Part shown: one piece after another, positions 8,786 to 17,586 of the stretch
Layout of the letters: the number at the start of each line of letters is the position of its first letter
How positions within the stretch are numbered: the first letter of the stretch is position 1
From: Brevundimonas sp. PAMC22021
Lineage (GTDB): Bacteria; Pseudomonadota; Alphaproteobacteria; Caulobacterales; Caulobacteraceae
Direction of reading: 5' to 3'
DNA: 64,000 nt
NCBI RefSeq assembly: GCF_019443405.1
Contig: NZ_CP080376.1
Location: forward strand, 2,294,001-2,358,000
The notes under the pieces: generated by a model
What the model was told of the DNA's origin: nothing
Databases searched by the model: none
What the model saw: the letters and a program-made list of their open reading frames with translations, nothing else
Program-made: the position numbers and the translations under genes

Positions 8786-10309
8786 ATGACTAAGACCACT
8801 CTCCTGACCGCCGCTTCGGCCGTCGCCGTGCTGTTTGCCGGCGCCGCCCAGGCGCACGACGTGCAGTACCGCGCCATCGGCCCGGCTGGCTCGATCACGT
8901 CGGCCGACACCAACGCCGCCGCCGGCCCGGGCAACGCCGTCGTAGCTGACCAAGATGCAAACAAGTATGGTCGTTCGCTGGTCGGCCTGTACCTGATCGC
9001 CCAGGAATCGCTCGGCGCCAGCCTCGGCGCCGGCACACTGGCCCTGCAGGACCCGCTGACCGCCGGAACCCTGCCGTCGGGCAACAACCTCTACACGATC
9101 AGCCTGACCAACGCGACGTTCGGCCGGGCCATCTCGAACGCCGACCTGACCGGCGCGAACTGCACCTCGGTGATCTCGTCGGGCGGCACCGCGACCTCCA
9201 GCTCGGTGACCTTCCTGGTTTCGTCGGCGGGCGGCGGCACCTGCGCCGGCTTCACGGAAGTCAACCTGCCGGTTCTGCCGACGGCCGCCGGCACGGTCAC
9301 CGTGACCACCAACTACACGACCGAAGCCGGTCTTCCGATCGACGGCGGCGCCGACTCGCTTGACGCCATCTATGCGATCGACGCTTTCCAACCCACCGTC
9401 AACGCCACCTTCTCGACCGCCAACACCGGTCCGGGCGCCGGCGCCGACACCTTCGCCCAACTGGCTCCCGCCACCGGCAGCACCACGCCGTACACCGCTC
9501 TGAGCGGGGACGACGACCTGGGCCGTCTGGCCATCTACGTCGACACGCGCGCCAACCGGACCCTGATCCCGGCCGACCCCAACGCCGCCGTGGCGGACGT
9601 CACCAACGCGACCGTCACGGTCACCGGTGACTTCTCGGCCTTCGACGGCGCCGCTGGCGCCGCTGGCAACCCGACCCTGACCTCGGGCGTCGGCGGCGGC
9701 GTCCTGCAGGCTGCCCTGTCCGGCAACGTGGCCACTTTCGCGAACGCCCAAGGCAACATCACGCAACTGCTTTCAGCCAAGCCGGCCGGCAGCGTGTTCG
9801 AAGTGGTTGCTGACGGCGGCGTGATCCCGGTTTCGGATTACAACGCCGGCATCGCCTTCACCCTGGCGACGGGCTACGCGACCCAGCCGAACGGCGGCGG
9901 CGCCTTTGAAACCATCGAGCGTGAAGGCACCAACTTCATCGCGCCGTGGTTCAGCGGTTCTGGCGCTCAAAGCCAGTCGCAAATCCGCATGTCGAGCACG
10001 GGTCAAGCTTCGGGCGCAGTCCGCGTCACGGTGACCAACGGCGTGTTCAACTTCAACGGCACGCCGACGACCTTCCCCACCACCACCTGCGCCCAGACCT
10101 TCCAGGTTCCGGCCGATGGTGACCTGGTGATCTCGACCGCCACGATGCAGAGCTGCTTCGGCACCTTCACCCGCGGCGACGTTCTGATCACCGTCGAAGG
10201 CGCTTCTGCTGGCCTCACAGCCAAGATGCGCAACACCAGCCCTCAGGGCAATTTCGAGACGACCCTGGGTCGTTACTCGGGCTCCAACTACGCCACGATG
10301 GGCCAATAA
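8786..10309 (+). CDS. Exported, probably abundant surface or secreted protein of unknown family
   Basis: The 507-residue product begins with a classical Sec signal peptide (MTKTTLL, hydrophobic core, AQA before HD, cleavage about residue 23). The mature ~484 residues are rich in Ala, Thr, Gly, Ser and Asn, with only about three lysines and low charge, a composition typical of beta-sandwich surface-layer or secreted proteins. Two cysteine pairs (NCTS with GTCAG; TTTCAQ with QSCFG) could form two disulfides. There are no RTX repeats, no lipobox and no transmembrane anchor. A dedicated promoter candidate, a leader stem and a strong terminator, together with a strong bias to C-ending codons, suggest high expression. 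It sits beside the type II secretion genes, so it may be a T2SS cargo or cell-surface layer. I do not recognise the family. Confidence 0.8.
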   Translation: MTKTTLLTAASAVAVLFAGAAQAHDVQYRAIGPAGSITSADTNAAAGPGNAVVADQDANKYGRSLVGLYLIAQESLGASLGAGTLALQDPLTAGTLPSGNNLYTISLTNATFGRAISNADLTGANCTSVISSGGTATSSSVTFLVSSAGGGTCAGFTEVNLPVLPTAAGTVTVTTNYTTEAGLPIDGGADSLDAIYAIDAFQPTVNATFSTANTGPGAGADTFAQLAPATGSTTPYTALSGDDDLGRLAIYVDTRANRTLIPADPNAAVADVTNATVTVTGDFSAFDGAAGAAGNPTLTSGVGGGVLQAALSGNVATFANAQGNITQLLSAKPAGSVFEVVADGGVIPVSDYNAGIAFTLATGYATQPNGGGAFETIEREGTNFIAPWFSGSGAQSQSQIRMSSTGQASGAVRVTVTNGVFNFNGTPTTFPTTTCAQTFQVPADGDLVISTATMQSCFGTFTRGDVLITVEGASAGLTAKMRNTSPQGNFETTLGRYSGSNYATMGQ

Positions 10310-10332
10310 GAGCGATCACCTGATCGATCTGG

Positions 10333-10361
10333 AAAGGGAGGGCCTCGGCCCTCCCTTTTTT
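10333..10361 (+). terminator. Strong intrinsic terminator
   Basis: A perfect 9-bp GC-rich stem (10336-10344 with 10347-10355) and a two-base loop are followed by six T residues, with a matching AAA on the other side. It lies 24 bases after the stop of the exported-protein gene and should isolate that gene from the secretion operon downstream. Confidence 0.9.
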
Positions 10362-10409
10362 CGTTGTGCCGCCGATGTGCGTCCGGCGAGAATGCGCTAT
10401 TGAGCGCCC

Positions 10410-10682
10410 ATGTCTTCGAGCCTCGCCCCGATCACGGACCAGACCTTCTTCGACCGCGTCGAGGTGGACGGACAGGTCTTCCGACAGGTCGTCTTCGATG
10501 GGGCCGAGCTGGTCTATCGCGGGGGCGTGATGCCGGGCTTCGACCGCTGCCGCTTCCTCGACGTCACCTTCACCTTCGAAGGCGCGGCCGGCGAGACCGT
10601 CGGCTTCATGCGCGCCCTGGCCGGCGCGTCGCCGGACCTGCGTCAGGTCATGCGGGACATGCTGCCCGAACTCGCGGACTGA
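10410..10682 (+). CDS. Small conserved-looking protein of unknown function
   Basis: A 90-residue cytoplasmic protein with no signal peptide or membrane segment. The middle alternates hydrophobic and acidic residues in short beta-strand-like runs (FRQVVFDGAELVYRGG, CRFLDVTFTFEG), and the C-terminus is helical. It ends five bases before the gspE start, so it probably begins the gspE-methyltransferase-gspF-gspI transcript. I recognise no domain. The start ATG at 10410 is 48 bases after the terminator and lacks a clear ribosome site. Confidence 0.6.
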   Translation: MSSSLAPITDQTFFDRVEVDGQVFRQVVFDGAELVYRGGVMPGFDRCRFLDVTFTFEGAAGETVGFMRALAGASPDLRQVMRDMLPELAD

Positions 10683-10687
10683 CGGCG

Positions 10688-12430
10688 ATGACCGCGCTCG
10701 ATCCGGCGCCGCTCGCCATCCGCTTTCCCGCCCGGACGCCGACCCCCCGCCGCCTAGGCGAGGTGCTGATCGCGCGCGGCATGATCCGCGAGGCGGACCT
10801 GACCAATGCGCTGACGCTGCAGCGGCAGAACGGCGGCCTGCTGGGGCTGAACCTGGTTCGGCTGGGCGCCGTGTCCGAGGCGCAGCTGCTGGACGTGCTG
10901 TCCGAACAGCTGGACCTGCCGATCCTGCTGCCAGAGAACAGCCCCCGCCCCGAGCAGGTCGGCGCCTTCCTGTCCGAAATCCGCTCGCCCCTGCACTGGT
11001 GGGCCGAGGCCGAGGCCGTGGCGTGGCGCGAGGACGAGACCGGCCGCGTCCTGTGCGCCGGCGTCCAGCCGCTGGAGCCGCGCCTGGGCGAACGCATCGG
11101 CCAGGCCGTGGACGAGCCGGTGGTGTTCCTGCTGGCCCAGCGTTCGCTGATCGAGGCCCTGACCCAGGACCTGCACGCCGACGCCTCACCCCTGATGGAC
11201 GCCGGCATGGGCGGCGGGGCCGACGCCGCGCGCCTGCGCGAACTGGCGCAGGAGGCGCCGGTGATCGACTTCGTCAACGCCGTCTTCGCCGAGGCCCTGA
11301 CCCGCCGCGCCTCCGACGTGCACGTCGAACCCTATGAGGACCGCTTTCTGGTGCGCATGCGCATCGACGGCGTGCTGACCACCGCCCGCGCCGCGCCCCG
11401 CGCCAACTTCGAGGCCGTGGCCTCGCGCATCAAGCTGCTCTCAGGCATGGACATCGGCGAGCGCCGTCTGCCGCAGGACGGCCGCCAGTCGGTGCGCGTG
11501 TCCGGCCAGGAGGTGGACCTGCGCGTCTCCACCCTGCCCTGCTCCTGGGGCGAATCGATCGTGCTGCGTCTGCTCGGCAAGACCAGCCGCCTGCCCGAAC
11601 TGTCCGAACTCGGCGTCGGCGCCGATCAGGAAAGAACCCTGCTGGAGCTGTCGGAACAGCCCAACGGCGTGTTCCTGATCACCGGCCCGACCGGCTCGGG
11701 CAAGACCACCACCATTTATCGCCTTCTGACCCATCTGAACGACGGCGAGCGCAAGATCATCACCGTCGAGGACCCGGTCGAGCTGGACCTGCCGGGCGTG
11801 ATCCAGGTGCGGGTGCGCGCCGACATCGGCCTGACTTTCGCCGCCGGCCTGCGCTCGATCCTGCGCCAGGACCCCGACGTCATCATGGTGGGCGAAATCC
11901 GCGACCCGGAGACCGCCCGCATCGCCGTCCAGGCCGCCCTGACCGGCCACCTGGTGATTTCCACCGTCCACACCAACACCGCGCTCGCCGCCGTGCCGCG
12001 CCTCCTGGACCTCGGCATCGAGGACTATCTGCTGGCCGATGTGCTGCGCGGCGTGGCGGGCCAGCGCCTGGTGCGCCGCCTGTGCGACTGCGCCCGCCCC
12101 TCCACGCCGGAGGAAGCGGCCGTGCACGAACAGTCGATCCCCGCCCACCTGCGCCCGGTCGCCGACGCCGAGCCCGCCGGCTGGCGCGAGCCCGTCGGCT
12201 GCCCCCGCTGTGGACAGTCCGGCTTTCGCGGCCGCGTCGGCGCCTATGAGATCGCGCCGGCCTCCCCCACCCTGATCCAGGCCCTGCGCGCCTCCGCCGA
12301 CGAGGACCAACTGACCGCCATTGCCCGCGAGGACGGTTTTCTCTCCTTCGGCGACGACGCCTTTCTCAAGGCCCGGCGCGGCATGACCACCTTGCATGAA
12401 GTGCACAGGATCACCGGAGGGGGCGACTAG
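10688..12430 (+). CDS. gspE: Type II secretion ATPase GspE
   Basis: GspE is the cytoplasmic hexameric ATPase that drives pseudopilus assembly. The 580-residue protein has an N-terminal MshEN-type domain (RRLGEVLIARGMI onward), then the motor domain with Walker A GPTGSGKTTT (about residue 333), the Asp box, Walker B VIMVGEIRDPET and the His box VISTVHTNTA. Four cysteines near the C-terminus (CDC and CPRC) match the zinc-binding subdomain of secretion ATPases. It starts five bases after the small upstream gene. The next gene is not gspF but a methyltransferase, which is unusual. Type IV pilus PilB is related, but the surrounding gsp genes favour GspE. Confidence 0.95.
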   Translation: MTALDPAPLAIRFPARTPTPRRLGEVLIARGMIREADLTNALTLQRQNGGLLGLNLVRLGAVSEAQLLDVLSEQLDLPILLPENSPRPEQVGAFLSEIRSPLHWWAEAEAVAWREDETGRVLCAGVQPLEPRLGERIGQAVDEPVVFLLAQRSLIEALTQDLHADASPLMDAGMGGGADAARLRELAQEAPVIDFVNAVFAEALTRRASDVHVEPYEDRFLVRMRIDGVLTTARAAPRANFEAVASRIKLLSGMDIGERRLPQDGRQSVRVSGQEVDLRVSTLPCSWGESIVLRLLGKTSRLPELSELGVGADQERTLLELSEQPNGVFLITGPTGSGKTTTIYRLLTHLNDGERKIITVEDPVELDLPGVIQVRVRADIGLTFAAGLRSILRQDPDVIMVGEIRDPETARIAVQAALTGHLVISTVHTNTALAAVPRLLDLGIEDYLLADVLRGVAGQRLVRRLCDCARPSTPEEAAVHEQSIPAHLRPVADAEPAGWREPVGCPRCGQSGFRGRVGAYEIAPASPTLIQALRASADEDQLTAIAREDGFLSFGDDAFLKARRGMTTLHEVHRITGGGD

Positions 12431-12434
12431 AAAG

Positions 12435-13109
12435 ATGCACAGCAACTACTACGATCTTGGCGCCGTTCGGCAATCCGTCGAGGCTAGCAACCACCGCGAA
12501 GTGATCGGAGGTCTGTGGGACGAGATCGGCGCGCATCAGATGAGCTTCCTGGTTTCTCAAGGAATGGCGCCGTCAGACCGGCTGCTGGATGTGGGCTGCG
12601 GATCGCTGAGACTGGGATCGCGCGCGATCGCATGGCTGGACCCGCATCGATACTACGGCACGGATTTGTCGCCGGATCTGATCGAAGCCGGGCGGCAAAG
12701 GGAGCTCGATGACACGCTGCGAGCGAAGGCTCCGAGCGAGCATTTCAGCGTCAGCGATGACTTTGCCTTCAGCTTCCTGGATCACCAGGTCGATCTGGCC
12801 ATCGCCCAGTCCGTGTTCACCCATTTGCCGCTGAACCATCTGCGTCGCTGCCTGCACACCTTGTCCCCGCACATGAAATCGGGCGGCAAATTCTTTGTCA
12901 CCTATTTCGACTGTCCCAGCGACGTCGACCTCCATCAGCCGAGGGCGCAGGGCGCGACCGGCATCGTCTCTCACGACATCAGCGATCCGTACCACTACAG
13001 GTCATCGGATCTCGCGTGGGCGATCGCGGATTCCCCCTGGACATTGAACGTCATCGGCGATTGGGGACATCCGAGGAATCAACACATGGCGGCGTTCATC
13101 CGACATTGA
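12435..13109 (+). CDS. Class I SAM-dependent methyltransferase inserted in the T2SS operon
   Basis: This 224-residue protein has a Rossmann methyltransferase fold. Motif I is LLDVGCGSLRLG; YYGTDLSPDLIEAG carries the acidic residue that binds the SAM ribose; LAIAQSVFTHLPLNHLRRCL matches motif IV/post-IV, and GGKFFVTYF a core beta-strand. The substrate is not evident; similar enzymes are common beside glycosyltransferases. It lies four bases after gspE, and its stop overlaps the TTG start of gspF. Its codon choice is visibly less GC-biased than that of gspE and gspF, which suggests later acquisition. It could methylate a glycan, a small molecule or a secretion component; nothing here decides. 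Confidence 0.85.
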   Translation: MHSNYYDLGAVRQSVEASNHREVIGGLWDEIGAHQMSFLVSQGMAPSDRLLDVGCGSLRLGSRAIAWLDPHRYYGTDLSPDLIEAGRQRELDDTLRAKAPSEHFSVSDDFAFSFLDHQVDLAIAQSVFTHLPLNHLRRCLHTLSPHMKSGGKFFVTYFDCPSDVDLHQPRAQGATGIVSHDISDPYHYRSSDLAWAIADSPWTLNVIGDWGHPRNQHMAAFIRH

Positions 13110-14317
13110 CCGGACCTCATCTTCCCTTCGCCTATCAGGCGATCGACCGGTCCGGCGCCGTGTCTCGCGGCGTGCTGAGCGCGCCGGACGAGGCGACGCT
13201 GGTCCGGCGCCTGTCGGCGGACGGCCTGACGGTGCTCAAGGTCTCGCCCGCCGCCGCGCCAAAGGGCGACGGCCAGAATCGCGGGCTGAAGCCGGGCGAG
13301 CGCGTGCTGGTGCTGCGCCAGCTGGGCCTGATGCTGGAGGCCGGCGTCTCCCTGCTCGAGGCCATGGACACGGTGGCGCAAGGGATGCAGTCCAGAAAGG
13401 GCAAGGCCCAGTTCCAGGCCGCCATCGCCGCCCTGCGCCGCGGCGATTCGCTGGGCCAGGCGCTGGAAGAGCACGCGCCCGGCTTTCCCGACTACCTTTA
13501 CGCCATGGCCCGCGTCGGCGAGGCCTCCGGCCGCATCGCCGAGGTGCTGAAGCAGGCGGCCGAGCAGATGGCCTACGAGGACCGGCTGCGCCGCGACTTC
13601 GGCAACGCCATGACCTATCCCGCCTTTCTGCTGACGGCGGGTCTGGGCGCGGTGGCCTTTATCTTCACCCAGGTGGTGCCGCGCTTCGGCGCCATGATCG
13701 GCGAGGACCGCAGCCGCGTGCCCGCCATGTCGCGCTGGGTGCTGGCGGCCGGCGAATACGCCAACGCCCACATCGGCCTGGTCGGCATTGTCCTCGGGGC
13801 CCTGATCGCTCTGGCCGTCGTCATCGCCACCAATCCCGCCATCAAGGGGCGCGCCTATACCCTGGCTCACGGCCTGCCCGTGGTGGGCGGAGTGATCCAG
13901 GCGCGCGAGATCGCGGCCTGGGCCCGCCTGACCTCATTCGCCCTGACCAATGGCGTGCCCATCCTGTCAGCCGTCGCCTTGGCGCGCGCCGCCGTGCCCA
14001 TCGGCCCATTTCGCCAGGGGCTGAACCAGCTGGACACCGACCTGAAGGCAGGATTGACGCTTGACGCATCCCTGTCGGCGCACACCAAGCTCGAAGCCAT
14101 GGACCTCAGCCTGCTGCGGGCGGGCCAGCGGTCCGGCGCCGTCGGCTCGATGTTCGGTTTCATGGCCGACAACTACGAGAATCGCCTGCGCGACAGCATG
14201 AAGCGCATGACCTCGCTGCTGGAGCCCACGGCCATCGGCGCGATCTCGCTGATCGTCGGCTTTGTCGCCCTGTCGCTGGTTCTGGCGCTGTCCAGCGTCT
14301 ACGAAGGCGTCGTGTGA
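13106..14317 (+). CDS. gspF: Type II secretion inner-membrane platform protein GspF
   Basis: GspF is the polytopic platform protein that couples GspE to the pseudopilins. The 403-residue product has two GspF domains and three hydrophobic segments; EKLG-like motifs are represented by MARVGEASGRIAEVL in the first repeat and LLRAGQRSGAVGSM in the second. No ATG lies near the conserved N-terminal FAYQAIDRSG, so the TTG at 13106, overlapping the methyltransferase TGA, is the most plausible start and gives a typical length. A GTG at 13016 would add 30 residues translated from methyltransferase sequence. It overlaps the next gene by one base. Confidence 0.93.
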   Translation: MTGPHLPFAYQAIDRSGAVSRGVLSAPDEATLVRRLSADGLTVLKVSPAAAPKGDGQNRGLKPGERVLVLRQLGLMLEAGVSLLEAMDTVAQGMQSRKGKAQFQAAIAALRRGDSLGQALEEHAPGFPDYLYAMARVGEASGRIAEVLKQAAEQMAYEDRLRRDFGNAMTYPAFLLTAGLGAVAFIFTQVVPRFGAMIGEDRSRVPAMSRWVLAAGEYANAHIGLVGIVLGALIALAVVIATNPAIKGRAYTLAHGLPVVGGVIQAREIAAWARLTSFALTNGVPILSAVALARAAVPIGPFRQGLNQLDTDLKAGLTLDASLSAHTKLEAMDLSLLRAGQRSGAVGSMFGFMADNYENRLRDSMKRMTSLLEPTAIGAISLIVGFVALSLVLALSSVYEGVV

Positions 14318-14736
14318 TGCGGCGCGCCCGCGAGGGCTTCAGCCTGATCGAGGCCCTGATCGCGCTGGCCATCGCCGCCATGACCCTGACGGCGATCTTC
14401 GAGCTTCAGCAGCAGATGATTCGCGGGCAACGCCGCGCCGCCGACGCCATGGAGCAGGTCGCGGCCCAGGAGAACGCCCTGGCCCTGACCCGCGACCTCA
14501 ACCCGCTGGAGCAGCCGGAAGGAACCCTCGAACTGCCTGAAGGCGACACCATCCGCTGGTCGTCGGAGCCACAGACCGAGTTGCGCACCAACGCCGGCTT
14601 TCCGACCGGCGACGGCCTGTTCCAGGTTCAGCTGTTCACCGTCACCGTCGAGATCGACCGCCGCAACGGCCGATCGCCCGCCCCGCTGGTGTTCGATCGC
14701 ATGGGCTGGCGACGTATGACCGGCGAAGACGGTTAG
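14317..14736 (+). CDS. gspI: Minor pseudopilin, GspI-like
   Basis: A 139-residue pseudopilin. The short leader MRRAREG is followed by FSLIEALIALAIAAM, with cleavage after Gly7 and the conserved Glu at +5 of the mature protein. Length and the following variable domain fit GspI, which helps form the tip of the pseudopilus. The ATG at 14317 shares one base with the gspF stop (TGATG). Its stop overlaps the stop of the convergent gspD by three bases. Assignment to GspI rather than GspH or GspV rests on size and on gene order after gspF; the presence of separate GspH and GspJ genes supports it. Confidence 0.8.
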   Translation: MRRAREGFSLIEALIALAIAAMTLTAIFELQQQMIRGQRRAADAMEQVAAQENALALTRDLNPLEQPEGTLELPEGDTIRWSSEPQTELRTNAGFPTGDGLFQVQLFTVTVEIDRRNGRSPAPLVFDRMGWRRMTGEDG

Positions 14737-17087
14737 GGCGCCTCGGCCACTGTGGCATCCGTCGTCGGCGTCGCGGTCGTCGCCGGAGGTGCGGTGGTGA
14801 TGGTAGAGGATGGACCGGGCGCAATCGTCACCGCGGCGGGTTCGATCGTCTCCTCCACAGGGGGCAGCGGTGCGGCCTCGGGACCCGGCAGATCACGTCC
14901 TAGCCCCCTGAAACGTGTCCCCAGAGTGAGGGGAGACAGAGTGTACGACCAGCCGCTGCCGGTCCGGAATGCGGCGTTCATGCTCGCGGAGTTGCGATCC
15001 ACAAACTCCGCCATGTCGTCGTCGCCTCGAACGATCGACGGCGTGATCAGAAGAAGCAGTTCCGTCCGATCCCCTTCGACGCTGTTCGACTGGAAGGCGG
15101 AGCCGATTACCGGCAAATCCTTCAGGTAGGGGATGCCCGTATTCACCTTGTTGTAGTTGTTGCCGATGAGTCCGCCCAGAACGCCGGTCCAGCCGTCCTT
15201 GATCGCGATCTGCGTCGTCAGGCTGCGGTTCAGGATCGTTGGGCTGGTGATGCCGGGAGGCGAAGCGCCGGCGGACGACAGTTCCTGACTGATGGTGATG
15301 TCCACCCGGTCGCCGTAAACCACCGGCGTGACCTCCAGGATCGTGCCCGTCTGGCGGTACTGGACGCTCTGCAGAATGTCCGTGTCGCCGTTGGAGTTGT
15401 TGTCCGACGCCCGCTGGGACGTGATGATCGGCACGTCCGTGCCGACCTGGAACCGCGCCGTGCCGCCGCTTCGTGTAACCAGCTGCGGACGCTGCAGGAT
15501 GTTGATCCTGTCGTTGGATGCGTTTGCCACGATCCTGGCGCGGAACTGGGGTCCGATGAAGGTGAAGACCCCCGCGCCGCCCGACGTCGCCAGAGCCTCC
15601 GTCGAGCCTGAAAGAAGTCCGTCGCCCCGCGCTTCCGTGCCGAACAGGCTGACGCCAAGGCTCGTTCGATCGGAAAGGGTGACCTCGGCGATCATGACCT
15701 CGATCACCACCTGCGGCGCGGGGGTGTCGAGCGTCGTCAGGAGAGTGCGCAATTGCGCGTAGTCGCCGGCCGTGCCCGTGAAGATGATGCGGTTGCCGAT
15801 CGGGTCGGTCAGCAGACGCCCGCCGAGGAAGGTTCCCGACGCGCCTTGCGCCGAGGATTGGCCCACGGCCGTCTGTCGGCTCGCCTGGTCCGGCGCCTCC
15901 CCGACCCCGATAGCCGGCGTTCCGGGCACGCCCACAGGCGGCTGTGGCTGGCTGGTGGTCGGCGCCTGGCCCATGGCCAGCTGACCCAGGGACTGCGCGT
16001 CGGTATTGCGCACATTGTAGACAAAGGTGGTCGCCTTGTCGCCAAGAGCCGCTGGACGATCCAACGTCGCCACCCAGTAGTTCACCCGATCCAGCAGTTC
16101 AGGATCCTTGGCGAAGACCAGGATCTGGTTGGCCTGGGGAAACGACAGTATGACGATCGAGCGGCCGGCCAGCGCCTGGCGGCTGACGATATAGCCCTCG
16201 GTCGTCAGGGTCTGCTCGAGCGAGCTCGCCAGCGCGTCGGCGGACCAGTAGACCGGCTCGATCCGCAAGACGTCGGCGCCGGCGAAGCGCGGCTGGTCGA
16301 TCTCACGCAGGGTGCGCACCACCTGCGCCACGTCGCGCGCCGTGCCGGAGATGATCAGGCTGTTGGTCAGGGGATCCGGCGTGACCCGCGCCCCGCCCAG
16401 GTTGGGGAAGAGATCGGTCAGCAGCGACTGCAGAACATTCACTTCGATCGTCTGGACGTTGAAGAACTGCACCACCCGCCCGGCGGATGGCGGATTGGAG
16501 CGGTCACGAACAATGGCGCTGCCGATGGCGCCGCCTTCGTTGGCGCCCACCGTCACCGCGCCATTGTCGATAAAGACGTCGACCCCGTACTGCCGCAGCG
16601 CCTGTTGGGTCAGACGAAACAGGGCGCGCTTGCTGATGGCGCCGCCCGTGCCGCCGGCGATCACCTCGGTACGGCCGGCCACGTCGCCGCTCAGCGCGTA
16701 GGGGACCTTCAGCACCCCGCCGAACACGGTGGCGGCGAACTGCGGGATCGACTGGGGCGCCAGGGCCGCATCGACCAGCTCGTCCGAAACCAGGCTTGCG
16801 ATCTCGGCCTCGGTCGCGGGTTGGCGCTGCGATACCGGCGCGGCCCGTCCAGGGATCGGCAGGCGTTCGGCGCCCCGCCGCTGACCCGCGACCGCGGCGT
16901 CCGATCCCCCGGAGACCGCGTCCTCGCCCACGGCGGGCTCCTCCACGGCGCCGGGCGTGCGCGTTGTCGCCGTCATGGTCGGAAAGGCCGCACAGCCGGC
17001 CAGAAAAACCATCGGCGCCAGGCAGACCGCAGCCATCAGGGCGGCGCCGCGTCCATGTGAGCGAGCCTGCGTGTCGCGCTTCGACAT
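14733..17087 (-). CDS. gspD: Type II secretion outer-membrane secretin GspD
   Basis: GspD forms the outer-membrane channel. The 784-residue precursor is a lipoprotein: a basic start (MSKRD), a hydrophobic segment and lipobox FLAGC (Cys32). The N0-N3 domains follow, with repeated ITPDPLTNSLIISGT-like N1/N2 motifs and a Gln/Pro-rich N3 loop. The secretin core contains VIEVMIAEV, VGTDVPII and the C-terminal LKDLPVIGSAFQS signature. About 90 residues after the core are Pro/Thr/Ala-rich and may be an S-domain-like tail. The ATG at 17087 was chosen over one at 17111 because AGGAG precedes it at good distance. A lipidated secretin may reach the outer membrane without a separate pilotin; no gspS is visible. 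Confidence 0.95.
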   Translation of the reverse strand: MSKRDTQARSHGRGAALMAAVCLAPMVFLAGCAAFPTMTATTRTPGAVEEPAVGEDAVSGGSDAAVAGQRRGAERLPIPGRAAPVSQRQPATEAEIASLVSDELVDAALAPQSIPQFAATVFGGVLKVPYALSGDVAGRTEVIAGGTGGAISKRALFRLTQQALRQYGVDVFIDNGAVTVGANEGGAIGSAIVRDRSNPPSAGRVVQFFNVQTIEVNVLQSLLTDLFPNLGGARVTPDPLTNSLIISGTARDVAQVVRTLREIDQPRFAGADVLRIEPVYWSADALASSLEQTLTTEGYIVSRQALAGRSIVILSFPQANQILVFAKDPELLDRVNYWVATLDRPAALGDKATTFVYNVRNTDAQSLGQLAMGQAPTTSQPQPPVGVPGTPAIGVGEAPDQASRQTAVGQSSAQGASGTFLGGRLLTDPIGNRIIFTGTAGDYAQLRTLLTTLDTPAPQVVIEVMIAEVTLSDRTSLGVSLFGTEARGDGLLSGSTEALATSGGAGVFTFIGPQFRARIVANASNDRINILQRPQLVTRSGGTARFQVGTDVPIITSQRASDNNSNGDTDILQSVQYRQTGTILEVTPVVYGDRVDITISQELSSAGASPPGITSPTILNRSLTTQIAIKDGWTGVLGGLIGNNYNKVNTGIPYLKDLPVIGSAFQSNSVEGDRTELLLLITPSIVRGDDDMAEFVDRNSASMNAAFRTGSGWSYTLSPLTLGTRFRGLGRDLPGPEAAPLPPVEETIEPAAVTIAPGPSSTITTAPPATTATPTTDATVAEAP

Positions 17088-17103
17088 ATCCAACTCCTGC
17101 AGC

Positions 17104-17586
17104 CTAGCCATAGAGACGAACCACGCGCGTCTCGCGGCCCTTCTTCAAAGTCACGGCGTATTCTGAAATTTCGCTGATGCGCCAACCGTCCCCGAAACGG
17201 TCGCCAACGGCGATAGACCTGATTTGCGGCCCCGGCGCGGCAGGGTCGCGAACCAGTGCGGTGAGCCCGCCCGTCGCGGGATCCCGTTCGACGCCGCTCA
17301 GCGCCTGCTTGAACACCACCGCCACGTCCGGAGGGGGCGGCGGAGGCGGAAGGGGCGGCGGAGGCGGGGGCGGAGGCGGGGGCGCCGGGGGCGGCGGGTC
17401 CGATCGAAGCGTGCGCAGGAAGCGCACCGCGGCCGCGGCGCTTTCGCCCGGGCGCAGTACCGGCTGAGTGTCGCTCGATGGTCCGCGGCGTACGGCCGGC
17501 GGCTCTTCAGGACGCCCGGGCGACTGCCACCCCAGAACAAAGGCGCACAGCAGAAAGAGCGGCAGGAGAAACGGCATCCACCGCAT
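17104..17586 (-). CDS. gspC: GspC-like inner-membrane linker protein
   Basis: GspC links the inner-membrane platform to the secretin. This 160-residue protein has one N-terminal transmembrane helix, a periplasmic segment with an extreme polyproline tract of about 25 residues interrupted only by single Ala and Leu (codons roughly 17325-17400), and a C-terminal region resembling the homology region (AVGDRFGDGWRISEI, then VTLKKGRETRVVRLYG) that contacts GspD N0. A PDZ domain is missing, as in some alphaproteobacterial versions. It sits between gspM and gspD on the same strand, overlapping the gspM stop by one base. Identification is by architecture and position more than by strong sequence motifs. 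Confidence 0.75.
   Translation of the reverse strand: MRWMPFLLPLFLLCAFVLGWQSPGRPEEPPAVRRGPSSDTQPVLRPGESAAAAVRFLRTLRSDPPPPAPPPPPPPPPPLPPPPPPPDVAVVFKQALSGVERDPATGGLTALVRDPAAPGPQIRSIAVGDRFGDGWRISEISEYAVTLKKGRETRVVRLYG

Noticed and set aside
17320..17410. G/C-rich tandem repeat, considered as a possible CRISPR or satellite
   Set aside because: It is explained entirely by the polyproline codons of the GspC-like gene. There are no evenly spaced repeats or unique spacers.
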